DNA of 12,008 bases from Alcaligenaceae bacterium (GTDB lineage Bacteria; Pseudomonadota; Gammaproteobacteria; Burkholderiales; Burkholderiaceae_B). Within the stretch, counting starts at the first letter, position 1, and each line of letters begins with the position of its first letter. The notes under the pieces were generated by a model. The model ran no database searches. It saw only the letters and a list, made by a program, of their open reading frames with translations, and had not been told where the DNA came from. A program made the position numbers and the translations under genes. This document shows positions 1 through 7,020 of this stretch, piece by piece. Location of the stretch: contig JAAZDZ010000503.1 of the NCBI GenBank assembly GCA_012512545.1, positions 1 through 12,008 on the forward strand, given 5' to 3'.

Positions 1-2
1 CC

Positions 3-86
3 GCCGACCTCGAAGAATCCAGCATCGACCGGCCTGTTCTCAACCGGGCCACGACCCTGAGAGACTCATGGGGCAAGAACAAGTGA
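3..86 (+). CDS. Possible 3' end of an unidentified upstream gene (partial)
   Basis: One frame is open from the window's left edge and ends at a TGA at 84-86. The readable tail finishes ...[11 protein letters not shown], and most of its codons end in G or C, as real genes in this window do. The stop overlaps a GTG at 83-85 that is in frame with minC (GTGA overlap), an arrangement typical of translationally coupled genes. Only 27 codons are visible, so no family can be named. The frame of minC itself is also open to the left edge, so this reading is not certain. Confidence 0.35.
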   Translation, partial: ADLEESSIDRPVLNRATTLRDSWGKNK

Positions 87-895
87 GCAACACGACTCCT
101 CCGCGCAAAACGCCGCAGGCGCTCGACTTCAAAAGCGCCACGCTCTATGCCATTCGCATCGTGCTGCACGAGGCCGACACCCGCTCTTTGCTCGACGCCC
201 TGGCCAAGCGCATGAACGATGCTGGCGCCTTCTTCGAGAACGAGCCCGTCGTAGTCGATGCCAGCCGCATCGAATCCCTGATCGACTGGCCCGCGCTGGT
301 CGAGGCGCTGCGCAGGCACAGCCTCCACCCGATGGGCGTCATCGCCACGGGCAAGCAACAGGAAGCCGCCGCGGCTGCGGGCCTGCCCGCCGTCGAGGTG
401 GGTAGCGCTCCCACCCGCCCCGCTGCGGCGCCCGCCCCGGAACACGATGTCCCGGCAGCAGCAGTCATTCCCGAAAAAACAGCGGACAGCCCAGCTGCCG
501 GGGCACCCCAGGAAAAGGCCGCCCCGCCACCCGAAACACCGGCCATTGCCGAGCCGGCCCCGGCCGCCATGGTGATCAACCGTCCGCTACGCTCAGGCCA
601 GCGCGTCTATGCCCGCAACACCGACCTCATCGTCATTGGCATGGTCAGTCGTGGCGCTGAAGTCATCGCCGACGGCAACATCCATGTCTACGGGCCCATG
701 CGGGGCAAGGCCATGGCGGGAGCGCGCGGCGACAGCAGCGCGCGCATTTTTACCACTCAGCTTGACCCGGAACTCGTGGCAATCGCCGGTGTGTACCGGG
801 TCATTGAAACCGGGCTGGAGCCAGCCCTGCAGAACAAGCCCGCCATCGTCCGTCTCAGTGGCGAAAGCTTGCAAATTGAATCATTGGGCAACTAA
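68..895 (+). CDS. minC: Septum site-determining protein MinC
   Basis: MinC is the FtsZ-polymerisation inhibitor of the Min system. MinD recruits it to the membrane, and together they block Z-ring assembly near the poles. About residues 18-110 form the MinC N-terminal domain ([16 protein letters not shown] near the start). Residues 112-168 are a low-complexity Ala/Pro/Glu linker. About residues 170-275 form the C-terminal beta-helix domain, with [11 protein letters not shown] and the conserved [20 protein letters not shown], which binds MinD and FtsZ. At 275 residues it is longer than E. coli MinC (about 231), mainly because of the linker. The start is ambiguous. ATG at 68 has only a weak GAGAG upstream, while GTG at 83 (residue 6) overlaps the stop of a possible upstream gene. 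Both lie before the conserved domain. The gene is first in minCDE, 78 bp before minD. Confidence 0.95.
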   Translation: MGQEQVSNTTPPRKTPQALDFKSATLYAIRIVLHEADTRSLLDALAKRMNDAGAFFENEPVVVDASRIESLIDWPALVEALRRHSLHPMGVIATGKQQEAAAAAGLPAVEVGSAPTRPAAAPAPEHDVPAAAVIPEKTADSPAAGAPQEKAAPPPETPAIAEPAPAAMVINRPLRSGQRVYARNTDLIVIGMVSRGAEVIADGNIHVYGPMRGKAMAGARGDSSARIFTTQLDPELVAIAGVYRVIETGLEPALQNKPAIVRLSGESLQIESLGN

Positions 896-929
896 CGGGG
901 CCAGCTAGTCAGGGCCAACCGTTTTTTGC

Positions 930-961
930 TTTACGATTACGTAAAACTATCGAACTATAGG
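930..961 (+). promoter_or_regulatory. AT-rich dyad and possible promoter ahead of minD
   Basis: The minC-minD gap is noticeably AT-rich compared with its surroundings. It contains a perfect interrupted palindrome, TTTACG-ATTA-CGTAAA (930-945). Just downstream is CTATAG at 955-960, a possible -10, with TTACGA 18 bases before it as a weak -35. The same stretch supplies the minD ribosome-binding site (AGGAA around 960). This could be an internal promoter or operator that lets minDE be expressed apart from minC. It is inferred from sequence shape only. Confidence 0.3.
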
Positions 962-973
962 AATTCAATCGTC

Positions 974-1789
974 ATGGCGCGAATCGTTGTGGTGACATCT
1001 GGCAAAGGCGGCGTCGGCAAGACGACCACCAGCGCAAGCTTTTCGGCAGGTCTGGCCATGCGGGGCCATAAAACCGTGGTCATCGACTTCGACGTCGGGC
1101 TGCGCAATCTCGACCTCATCATGGGATGCGAACGCCGCGTTGTATATGACTTCGTCAATGTGATCCAGGGCGAAGCATCGCTGAACCAGGCGCTGATCCG
1201 CGACAAGCAACTGGAAAACCTCTTCATTCTGCCGGCTTCCCAGACCCGCGACAAAGACGCGCTCACCAAGGAAGGGGTGGAAAAGGTTCTTGATGAACTG
1301 GCCAATATGGGCTTTGAATACATCATCTGCGATTCGCCCGCCGGCATTGAAACCGGCGCCCTTATGGCCTCGTATTTCGCCGATGACGCCATTGTCGTCA
1401 CCAACCCCGAAGTCTCGTCCGTCCGGGATTCCGACCGTATTCTGGGCATACTTTCCGCCAAGTCGCGGCGTGCCGAACAGGGCGAAGAACCCATCAAGGA
1501 ATACCTGCTCCTGACCCGCTACAGCGCCAAGCGCGTAGCCGATGGCGAAATGCTGTCGCTTCAGGATATCGAAGACATTCTGCGCATCAAGCTGGTTGGC
1601 GTCGTTCCTGAATCGGAAGCCGTTCTGCAGGCTTCCAACCAGGGGATTCCCGCCATCCACCTGCGCGACACCGACGTGGCTGCGGCCTACCAGGATGTGA
1701 TCTCACGCTACCTGGGCGAAGAGCTGCCGCTGCGCTTTACTGAATACGAAAAACCCGGACTCTTCAAGCGCCTGTTCGGGGGGAAATAA
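974..1789 (+). CDS. minD: Septum site-determining protein MinD (membrane ATPase)
   Basis: MinD is the ParA/MRP-type ATPase that binds the inner membrane when ATP-loaded, recruits MinC, and is released by MinE, which drives pole-to-pole oscillation. The deviant Walker A, SGKGGVGKTT, has both lysines (K11 and K16). D40 lies in VVIDFDVGLRNLD, and the switch II motif DSPAGIE starts at D120. The C-terminus, EYEKPGLFKRLFGGK, is the amphipathic membrane-targeting helix. The length, 271 residues, is normal. I chose ATG 974 because the protein then begins MARIVVVTSGKGGVGKTT, as the family does, and because AGGAA lies about 10 bases upstream. The 16 codons that could be added upstream run through the AT-rich gap and do not resemble MinD. 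Only 3 bp separate it from minE. Confidence 0.98.
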   Translation: MARIVVVTSGKGGVGKTTTSASFSAGLAMRGHKTVVIDFDVGLRNLDLIMGCERRVVYDFVNVIQGEASLNQALIRDKQLENLFILPASQTRDKDALTKEGVEKVLDELANMGFEYIICDSPAGIETGALMASYFADDAIVVTNPEVSSVRDSDRILGILSAKSRRAEQGEEPIKEYLLLTRYSAKRVADGEMLSLQDIEDILRIKLVGVVPESEAVLQASNQGIPAIHLRDTDVAAAYQDVISRYLGEELPLRFTEYEKPGLFKRLFGGK

Positions 1790-1792
1790 AAT

Positions 1793-2065
1793 ATGTCCTT
1801 TCTTTCATTCCTGCTCGGCCAGAAGAAGACTTCGGCAAGCGTGGCGAAGGACCGCCTGCAACTCATCCTCATCAACGAACGCCGCACTGGAGTCACGCCT
1901 GACTACCTGCCGCGCCTGCAGAAGGAACTCGTGGAAGTCATTTCACGCTATGTGAAAATCAACCCCGATGACATCAAGGTCAATCTGGACCGCCAGGATT
2001 CCCTGGAAGTCCTGGAAGTGAAGATCGAGATGCCGCAGCCGGAAAACGCTCCCCCTGAAAAATAA
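1793..2065 (+). CDS. minE: Cell division topological specificity factor MinE
   Basis: MinE stimulates the ATPase of membrane-bound MinD, displaces MinC, and so confines division inhibition to the poles. The 90-residue protein aligns along its length with the family. It has an N-terminal amphipathic membrane-binding segment ([12 protein letters not shown]), then the MinD-contact region ([16 protein letters not shown]), then the topological-specificity domain ([27 protein letters not shown]...). The start lies 3 bp after the minD stop. Its purine-rich ribosome-binding region (GGGGGGAAATAA) overlaps the end of minD, so translational coupling is likely. It is the last gene of the operon and converges on dgt. 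The 72-bp gap between them has no hairpin followed by a U-run, so termination there is not obvious. Confidence 0.97.
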   Translation: MSFLSFLLGQKKTSASVAKDRLQLILINERRTGVTPDYLPRLQKELVEVISRYVKINPDDIKVNLDRQDSLEVLEVKIEMPQPENAPPEK

Positions 2066-2137
2066 GGTGCTGGCTTCATGCGCCCGACACGGCCTGCTGT
2101 GGTCGCAATCCGCGGCCTGCAGGCCAGAAGCGCCTCT

Positions 2138-3496
2138 TCAAAGCCGGTCGAATATCGAACCCATGCGGGGCGCGAACAGGCGTTCGTAAGTTTTGAGCAG
2201 GTGCGTGTCCGTCATGCCTGCAACGAAATCGCAGATTACGCGTCTTGAGCCTTCCGCTGCCCGGAACCGGGCCAGGATGTCGCCGGGCAGAAGCCGCTCA
2301 GGCTCGGACTCAAACGCTTCAAACACCGACACCACCATGCCCTGGCCCTTGAACTCAAGCTGCTGCACGCTGGCGCTGCGAATGACTTCATCCATGATGA
2401 ACTGCTTCAGTGCATCAAGAAAATCGTGGGCGGCATCGTCCAGCACCAGGCGGTAGCGCAGCATGGGTTCTGCAAACGCCTGCTTTTCGTCATACCGGGC
2501 GGCCAGCAGAAAATAATTGACCAGGCGGCTGATATAGCGCTTGCGTGTGCCCCCATCGCCAAACAGGCCACTCACCATGACATCGTAGGGGTCGCGCGCC
2601 TCGCCTGCGTATTTTTCGGCCAGTGTGCTCAAAAATGTTTTGCAGACAGTAGCCGACACTTTCTCGCGAAATCGTTCGGCGCTCACCAGCCTTAACGCAA
2701 TGGCGTCTTCGAGGTCGTGTACCCCATAGGCGATATCATCCGCGACATCCATGATGCTGCAGTCCAGCGATTGATGCAGGGTGCGGCCATGCTTTCCTGT
2801 GCGTGGCTGCCAGTCGGTGAAGGCCGCCTTGTCCTTAGCGCCCAGGGGCTGCAATATCCATTCAACGACTTCGTGTTCGCTGTCCAGATAGCATTTGGGC
2901 GGCGTTGACGCATAGACATCAATGGAACGGATGAAGGAATAGTTATCCAGCAGGCGGGGCGTGAGCCCGGGCTGATACAACTTTGAATACGCCGCCGGAT
3001 ACTTCAACACACCCAGCAGAGCGCGGCGCGACAGATTGGCCCCGGCTTTTTCAGAGAAGTTTTCCAGCCGGGACAGCAGGCGCAGGGTCTGGCCGTTGCC
3101 TTCAAAACCACCGTGCCCGCGCATGCAGTAGTTCAGGGCCACCTCGCCGCCATGGCCAAATGGGGGGTGCCCCAGGTCGTGGGAGCAGGCAACCGCCTGA
3201 ATCAGGCTGCGGTCCGGCAACACAGCCGTGGCCGGGTGCTGCGGGTGGGCCTTGGCCACCTGCTTGACCAGGCCAGAGGCGATCTGCGCGACTTCAAGCG
3301 AATGCGTAAGGCGGGTGCGATAGAAATCGCTGTCGCCCAGGTTGAGAATCTGTGTCTTACCCTGCAAGCGCCGGAAAGAGGCCGAATGGATCACCCGCGC
3401 ATAGTCGATATCGCCTGCGTCGCGCGCGTCGTCCCCCCGGGCCTGCCATGCTTCGCGACGAGCCAGCCATTCCTCGCCCACTATTGATCTAAGCAC
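2138..3496 (-). CDS. dgt: Deoxyguanosinetriphosphate triphosphohydrolase (HD-domain dNTPase)
   Basis: Dgt enzymes hydrolyse dGTP, and in many bacteria other dNTPs, to the deoxynucleoside and triphosphate, which sets dNTP pools. The HD-domain metal ligands are visible: H65 in RTRLTHSLEVAQ, H106-D107 in ACSHDLGHPPFGHGGE, and the aspartate pair D253/D254 in DVADDIAYGVHDLED. The N-terminal YARVIHSASFRRLQGKTQI is also typical of the family. At 452 residues it is shorter than E. coli Dgt (about 505) and fits the shorter bacterial class. I chose GTG at 3496 as the start because AAAGGAG sits 10 bases upstream; a second in-frame GTG five codons later has no such site. Related dGTPases can restrict phage by nucleotide depletion, but nothing here shows that role. 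The upstream lipoprotein gene is insulated by a terminator, so dgt probably has its own promoter. Confidence 0.93.
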   Translation of the reverse strand: MLRSIVGEEWLARREAWQARGDDARDAGDIDYARVIHSASFRRLQGKTQILNLGDSDFYRTRLTHSLEVAQIASGLVKQVAKAHPQHPATAVLPDRSLIQAVACSHDLGHPPFGHGGEVALNYCMRGHGGFEGNGQTLRLLSRLENFSEKAGANLSRRALLGVLKYPAAYSKLYQPGLTPRLLDNYSFIRSIDVYASTPPKCYLDSEHEVVEWILQPLGAKDKAAFTDWQPRTGKHGRTLHQSLDCSIMDVADDIAYGVHDLEDAIALRLVSAERFREKVSATVCKTFLSTLAEKYAGEARDPYDVMVSGLFGDGGTRKRYISRLVNYFLLAARYDEKQAFAEPMLRYRLVLDDAAHDFLDALKQFIMDEVIRSASVQQLEFKGQGMVVSVFEAFESEPERLLPGDILARFRAAEGSRRVICDFVAGMTDTHLLKTYERLFAPRMGSIFDRL

Positions 3497-3556
3497 TGCT
3501 GTCTTGCTCCTTTCCCCTGTCCCGCATCAACCACGATGCCGGTTCTGATCAAGACA

Positions 3557-3572
3557 GCATGATAATTCATGC
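3557..3572. promoter_or_regulatory. Perfect interrupted palindrome upstream of dgt
   Basis: GCATGA-TAAT-TCATGC is a 6-4-6 perfect dyad. It abuts the U-run of the lipoprotein gene's terminator and lies 61 bp before the dgt start codon. Its position fits an operator in a dgt promoter. On the minus strand it contains TATCAT, a possible -10, but no convincing -35 lies at the right distance. The role is inferred. Confidence 0.3.
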
Positions 3573-3601
3573 AAAAAAAAACCGGCTCATGAAAGAACCG
3601 G
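3573..3601 (-). terminator. Intrinsic terminator of the lipoprotein gene
   Basis: Read on the minus strand, this is CCGGTTC, a six-base loop, then GAGCCGG followed by nine T residues. It forms a 7-bp stem with one G-U pair and a strong U-tract. It lies 48 bp after the stop codon of the glycine-zipper lipoprotein gene and separates that gene from dgt. Confidence 0.88.
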
Positions 3602-3649
3602 CGAGAGGAAGTTACTTCAACCTTGGAGGTTGCCGTGGCTCTGCTGCCA

Positions 3650-3874
3650 TCAACGCTTGCCGACCTGGTCGCCGATGACGCCGCCAATGGCCGCCCCACC
3701 TACCGTGCCCAGCACGCCGCCCCCCGTAATGGCTGCCCCGGCCACGCCACCGATACCTGCGCCCGTTACTGTGGCCTTCTGACGGCTGCTCATGCTGTCC
3801 CAACTGGAACAGCCTGCCATGGTGAAAGCCAGAACCGCGACGGCACTCAGACGAACAAGGTTTTGTGTTTTCAT
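3650..3874 (-). CDS. Small glycine-zipper lipoprotein (OsmB-like)
   Basis: This is a 74-residue predicted outer-membrane lipoprotein. A signal peptide with a hydrophobic core (LSAVAVLAFTMAG) ends in a lipobox, M-A-G-C, with the acylated cysteine at residue 22. Serine at +2 favours sorting to the outer membrane. The mature part has a short polar stretch, then two glycine-zipper segments (GAGIGGVAGAA, about 38-48, and GGAAIGGVIG, about 59-68), typical of the glycine-zipper 2TM domain seen in OsmB and SlyB/Rickettsia 17 kDa-type proteins. The end, GDQVGKR, also fits. The start is well supported: GGAG lies 7 bases before ATG. It appears monocistronic, with a strong terminator downstream and two dyad sites upstream. 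Such proteins often respond to envelope or osmotic stress; a stress role here is inferred. Confidence 0.85.
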   Translation of the reverse strand: MKTQNLVRLSAVAVLAFTMAGCSSWDSMSSRQKATVTGAGIGGVAGAAITGGGVLGTVGGAAIGGVIGDQVGKR

Positions 3875-3933
3875 TGTGGTACTCCAATGTTGCTAGACGA
3901 TGGAAACACCTTACCGCAGGATGTGCTTCGAAT

Positions 3934-3947
3934 GGTTTTCGAAAACC
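3934..3947. promoter_or_regulatory. 14-bp perfect palindrome upstream of the lipoprotein gene
   Basis: GGTTTTCGAAAACC is a perfect, uninterrupted 14-bp dyad 60 bp before the lipoprotein start. That distance suits an operator overlapping a promoter. No consensus -10/-35 pair is clear, although TTGGAC lies immediately upstream on the minus strand and could be a -35. Confidence 0.4.
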
Positions 3948-3962
3948 GTCCAAGTGGTAAGT

Positions 3963-3984
3963 GGCAGAAACAATTGTATCTGCC
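3963..3984. promoter_or_regulatory. 22-bp near-perfect dyad between hydrolase and lipoprotein genes
   Basis: The arms GGCAGA and TCTGCC flank a self-complementary core, ACAATTGT. The only asymmetric position is the A/A pair joining core to arms. No T-run follows on either strand, so it does not look like an intrinsic terminator. It lies 30 bp past the hydrolase stop and 89 bp before the lipoprotein start. The ACAATTGT core is reminiscent of MarR-family sites, but that is only a resemblance. Confidence 0.4.
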
Positions 3985-4014
3985 GCGCCGCAGGGTAACG
4001 GGGGAAAACGCGGC

Positions 4015-4572
4015 TTATTCGGGAATGTTCTTGATCAGGGCCAGGACATCGCGAAATTGCGGGTGACGCGCCGAACCCAGCCATTCAAACATGGCCATTT
4101 CGCTGCTGGCCACATTGCCGCCGCTGGCCAGCCAGCGCTGCAGGGCAGCAGCCCGGTCGCTTTCGCGGCGCGAACCCACGCAATCGGTCAGCAGCCAGGG
4201 GGTGAGGCCCGACTGCGCCAGCCCCAGGGCGGTCTGCAGAACGCAGACATGGGCTTCTGTGCCGATCACCACCACATTGTGGCGCCCCACCGGCAGACGT
4301 TCGACAAACCCCGTTTCGCGGGTGGCATTGAAATGTTCCTTGTAGAGGACCAGATCGGCGTAATCCGCCAGCCGCGAGTCGGTCGCGCCGATTTTGTCGA
4401 CGCAGTGCTCGGTTGCCACCACCGGCACGCCCAGTATGCGGGCGGCCGACAGCAGGCGCTGCGCGCGCTCCACCAGCACATCGCTGTCGTGGATGGCGGG
4501 TAGCATTTTTGCCTGCATATCGACCAGCAGCACCATGGAATCGTGATCGGCAAGAATACGGGGGTTCTGCAT
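4015..4572 (-). CDS. Isochorismatase-like cysteine hydrolase
   Basis: This 185-residue protein belongs to the isochorismatase-like cysteine hydrolase superfamily, close to the ISOC1/ISOC2 and YcaC-type branch. The expected catalytic triad is visible: D18 in LLVDMQ, K78 in LVLYKEHFNA, and C110 in GTEAHVCVLQTAL. The segment ATEHCVDKIG after the second strand also fits this branch. The substrate cannot be read from sequence. Many members hydrolyse small amides, and only some act on isochorismate; there are no siderophore or phenazine genes nearby. The start is firm, with AGGAGG 7 bases upstream of ATG. It lies 25 bp downstream of ettA on the same strand with no terminator between them, so the two are probably co-transcribed, although no functional link is obvious. 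Confidence 0.9.
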   Translation of the reverse strand: MQNPRILADHDSMVLLVDMQAKMLPAIHDSDVLVERAQRLLSAARILGVPVVATEHCVDKIGATDSRLADYADLVLYKEHFNATRETGFVERLPVGRHNVVVIGTEAHVCVLQTALGLAQSGLTPWLLTDCVGSRRESDRAAALQRWLASGGNVASSEMAMFEWLGSARHPQFRDVLALIKNIPE

Positions 4573-4597
4573 GGCGGGGCCTCCTGGTCGGGGTGGT

Positions 4598-6271
4598 TTA
4601 TTTCAAAGGTTTGTAGCGCAGACGGCGCGGCTTGGCGGCTTCCTCGCCCAGACGCTGCCTCTTGTCGGCTTCGTATTCCTGGTAGTTTCCTTCAAAGAAC
4701 ACCACCTGGGAATCGCCTTCAAAAGCCAGAATATGCGTGGCGATGCGGTCGAGAAACCAGCGGTCGTGGCTGATCACCAGAACGGTGCCGGCAAATTCCA
4801 GCAAAGCGTCTTCCAGCGCGCGCAAGGTTTCGACATCAAGGTCGTTGGAAGGTTCGTCAAGCAGCAGAACGTTGCCGCCCTTGCTCAGAGTGCTGGCCAG
4901 ATGCAGGCGGCCGCGTTCACCACCTGAGAGCTTGCCGACTGTTTTATTCTGATCGCCGCCCCGGAAGTTGAAACGGCCCAGGTAAGCGCGCGCGGGCATC
5001 TCGAAGCGGCCTACCGTGATGAGATCGGAACCATCCGAGATCGCCTCAAACACGGTTTTGTCGTCGGGCAATGTATCGCGCGACTGATCGACATAGGCCA
5101 GTTGCACCGTCTGGCCGATCTTGACTTCGCCGCTATCGGGTTGCTGCTGACCGGCAATCATGCGAAACAGCGTGGATTTACCCGCGCCGTTGGGGCCGAT
5201 GATGCCGACAATGGCGCCGGCGGGCACGCGAAAACTGAGGTCGTCGATCAGCAGTCGCTCGCCGAATGCCTTGTTCACGTTCACGAACTCAATGACTTCA
5301 TTGCCCAGGCGTTCGGCCACGGGGATGAAGATTTCCTGAGTCTCGTTGCGCTTCTGGTATTCGTGGGAAGACAGTTCCTCGAAGCGCGACATGCGGGCCT
5401 TGGCCTTGGCCTGGCGCCCCTTGGGGTTCTGGCGCACCCATTCCAGCTCTTTCTGGATCGTGCGCTGGCGGGCGGATTCCGAGGCTTCTTCCTGCTTGAG
5501 ACGATCTTCCTTTTGTTCCAGCCACGAGGTGTAATTGCCCTTCCAGGGAATACCATGGCCGCGATCGAGTTCAAGAATCCATTCGCAGGCGTTATCCAGG
5601 AAGTAGCGATCGTGCGTGACGGCCACCACCGTGCCGGGAAACCGTTCCAGGAATTGCTCCAGCCATTCCACGCTTTCGGCATCAAGGTGGTTGGTGGGTT
5701 CGTCTAGCAGCAGCATGTCGGGCTTGGACAGCAACAGGCGGCACAACGCCACACGACGCTTTTCGCCACCGGACAGATTGGCGACAGAAGCATCCCAGGG
5801 CGGCAGGCGCAAGGCATCAGCGGCGATTTCCATCTGGTGCTCGATGTCGTCGGAGCCGCTGGACGCCGCCGCTGCGATGATGGCTTCAAGCTCGCCTTGT
5901 TCGGTCGCCAGCGCGTCGAAATCGGCATCGGGTTCGGAATAGGCGGCATAGACTTCATCCAGGCGTTTGCGGGCCTGAAAGACTTCGCCCAGCCCCTCTT
6001 CCACCGACTGGCGCACTGTATGTTCGGGGTCAAGCACCGGCTCTTGCGGCAGATAGCCGATTTTGATGCCGGGCATGGGAATGGCTTCGCCTTCAATCTC
6101 GGTATCAATGCCCGCCATGATGCGCAGCAAAGTGGACTTGCCAGAGCCATTCAGGCCGAGCACGCCAATTTTGGCACCCGGAAAGAAGGAAAGAGAGATG
6201 TCGCGCAAAATCTGACGCTTGGGCGGCACGATTTTGCCCACGCGATTCATGGAAAAGACGTATTGGGCCAT
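4598..6271 (-). CDS. ettA: Energy-dependent translational throttle protein EttA (ABC-F ATPase)
   Basis: EttA is an ABC-F protein that binds the ribosomal E site and gates entry into the elongation cycle according to the ATP/ADP ratio. The 557 residues match E. coli EttA (555). The first ABC domain has Walker A GLNGSGKST (39-47), signature LSGGEKRR (from 166) and Walker B LLLDEPTNHLD with E191. A charged linker follows (KEDRLKQEEASESARQ..., ARMSRFEEL). The second domain has GPNGAGKST, LSGGERGR and LLLDEPSNDLD, then ISHDRWFLDRIATHILAFEGD. The N-terminus MAQYVFSMNRVGKIVPP and the tail RRLRYKPLK are diagnostic of EttA rather than Uup or other ABC-F types. The ribosome-binding site is weak (TCCTGGTAT before ATG). 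It is the first gene of a likely pair with the hydrolase. Confidence 0.97.
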   Translation of the reverse strand: MAQYVFSMNRVGKIVPPKRQILRDISLSFFPGAKIGVLGLNGSGKSTLLRIMAGIDTEIEGEAIPMPGIKIGYLPQEPVLDPEHTVRQSVEEGLGEVFQARKRLDEVYAAYSEPDADFDALATEQGELEAIIAAAASSGSDDIEHQMEIAADALRLPPWDASVANLSGGEKRRVALCRLLLSKPDMLLLDEPTNHLDAESVEWLEQFLERFPGTVVAVTHDRYFLDNACEWILELDRGHGIPWKGNYTSWLEQKEDRLKQEEASESARQRTIQKELEWVRQNPKGRQAKAKARMSRFEELSSHEYQKRNETQEIFIPVAERLGNEVIEFVNVNKAFGERLLIDDLSFRVPAGAIVGIIGPNGAGKSTLFRMIAGQQQPDSGEVKIGQTVQLAYVDQSRDTLPDDKTVFEAISDGSDLITVGRFEMPARAYLGRFNFRGGDQNKTVGKLSGGERGRLHLASTLSKGGNVLLLDEPSNDLDVETLRALEDALLEFAGTVLVISHDRWFLDRIATHILAFEGDSQVVFFEGNYQEYEADKRQRLGEEAAKPRRLRYKPLK

Positions 6272-6334
6272 ATACCAGGAAAAAGTTGAAAGGACGGGCC
6301 CCAGCGGCGCGTCCGATGATCAAGAACAATTGCG

Positions 6335-6340
6335 ATTGTA
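6335..6340 (-). promoter_or_regulatory. Candidate -10 box for ettA
   Basis: TACAAT on the minus strand lies 64 bp before the ettA start. No good -35 sits at 16-18 bp, so support is only the -10 match and its position. The rest of the 204-bp divergent gap between ettA and the next gene shows no further gene. Confidence 0.2.
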
Positions 6341-6475
6341 GGCCGGGCCAGTGGAAAATGCCTTATACCCGGATTTCACACCCGCCTTGTGTACGCAGCG
6401 ATGCGAATGACGCGGTTGAAATCGCCTGCCGCCATTACGGCACTAAAATGGGGAATGCAAAACAGGGAGCCGCAC

Positions 6476-7009
6476 ATGACCTCAGAACCCGATCTGACAT
6501 TCACCCAGGAAGAAATCGACCTTCTCGGCCATACCGCTGACGCCATGAGCGCCTACATGGGCAAACCCGTCATTGCCGAAATCATGGATGCCGAAGACAC
6601 GGGCGCCGAGTGGGTCGCTTTTGGCATCCCTCTGGATGTCAACGACGAAATCGACGAAGAAGCCATGGTGGTCATTCAGCTGGGCGGCCCCGGCGCGCGC
6701 TATGCGGGCAATCGGGGCGGCCTGGAAGCCAACGCCGATGTCTACAGCTGCGAATGCCTGTGGATCATCCAGTTATCGGACGAAGAAAACGGCCGCTACA
6801 TGAAGGTAGACCCGCTGCAGCAGGAATACGAGGCCAGCAACGACCTTCCAGAGCTGCTGCCGTTCAATGTCAGTAACGATGCTTTCGCCAATCTGGCGGA
6901 GGATGACGATGACGGCATTGAAGCCGGAGACGCCGCCCAGGACGACGAAGCGCGCCGCATGGATCAGCTTCTGGACAGCCTGCCGCCGCCCTCGCGGCGT
7001 CTGCACTGA
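6476..7009 (+). CDS. Acidic hypothetical protein
   Basis: This is a 177-residue protein that I do not recognise. It is soluble in appearance, with no signal peptide or membrane segment, and strongly acidic throughout. The central part (about 30-130) looks folded, with strands such as AEWVAFGIPL, AMVVIQLGG and CLWIIQLSD, a glycine/arginine loop (GGPGARYAGNRGG) and a CEC motif at residues 92-94. Residues 141-163 form an Asp/Glu-rich stretch that is probably disordered, followed by RRMDQLLDSLPPP. I chose ATG 6476 because GGGAG lies 6 bases upstream. An earlier in-frame ATG at 6389 would add 29 basic residues unlike the rest and has no such site. It diverges from ettA, and its stop is 11 bp from the convergent glycosyltransferase stop. 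Codon use matches neighbouring core genes. Confidence 0.8.
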   Translation: MTSEPDLTFTQEEIDLLGHTADAMSAYMGKPVIAEIMDAEDTGAEWVAFGIPLDVNDEIDEEAMVVIQLGGPGARYAGNRGGLEANADVYSCECLWIIQLSDEENGRYMKVDPLQQEYEASNDLPELLPFNVSNDAFANLAEDDDDGIEAGDAAQDDEARRMDQLLDSLPPPSRRLH

Positions 7010-7020
7010 ACCGCAGCGCT

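Noticed and set aside
926..973. Longer minD with 16 extra N-terminal codons
   Set aside because: The family N-terminus begins at MARIVVV, and the added codons cover the AT-rich intergenic region and the ribosome-binding site.
2091..2125. GGCCTGC repeat and the palindrome GGCCTGCAGGCC between minE and dgt as a bidirectional terminator
   Set aside because: The dyad has no loop and there is no T-run on either side; a longer pairing between 2091-2097 and 2119-2125 also lacks a U-tract.
2138..3496. dgt as part of a phage-defence island
   Set aside because: Some dGTPases do limit phage, but the neighbours are housekeeping genes and no other defence gene or mobile-element mark is present.
6389..6475. 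29-residue N-terminal extension of the acidic hypothetical protein
   Set aside because: The extension is basic, unlike the rest, and the internal ATG at 6476 has a proper GGGAG site.
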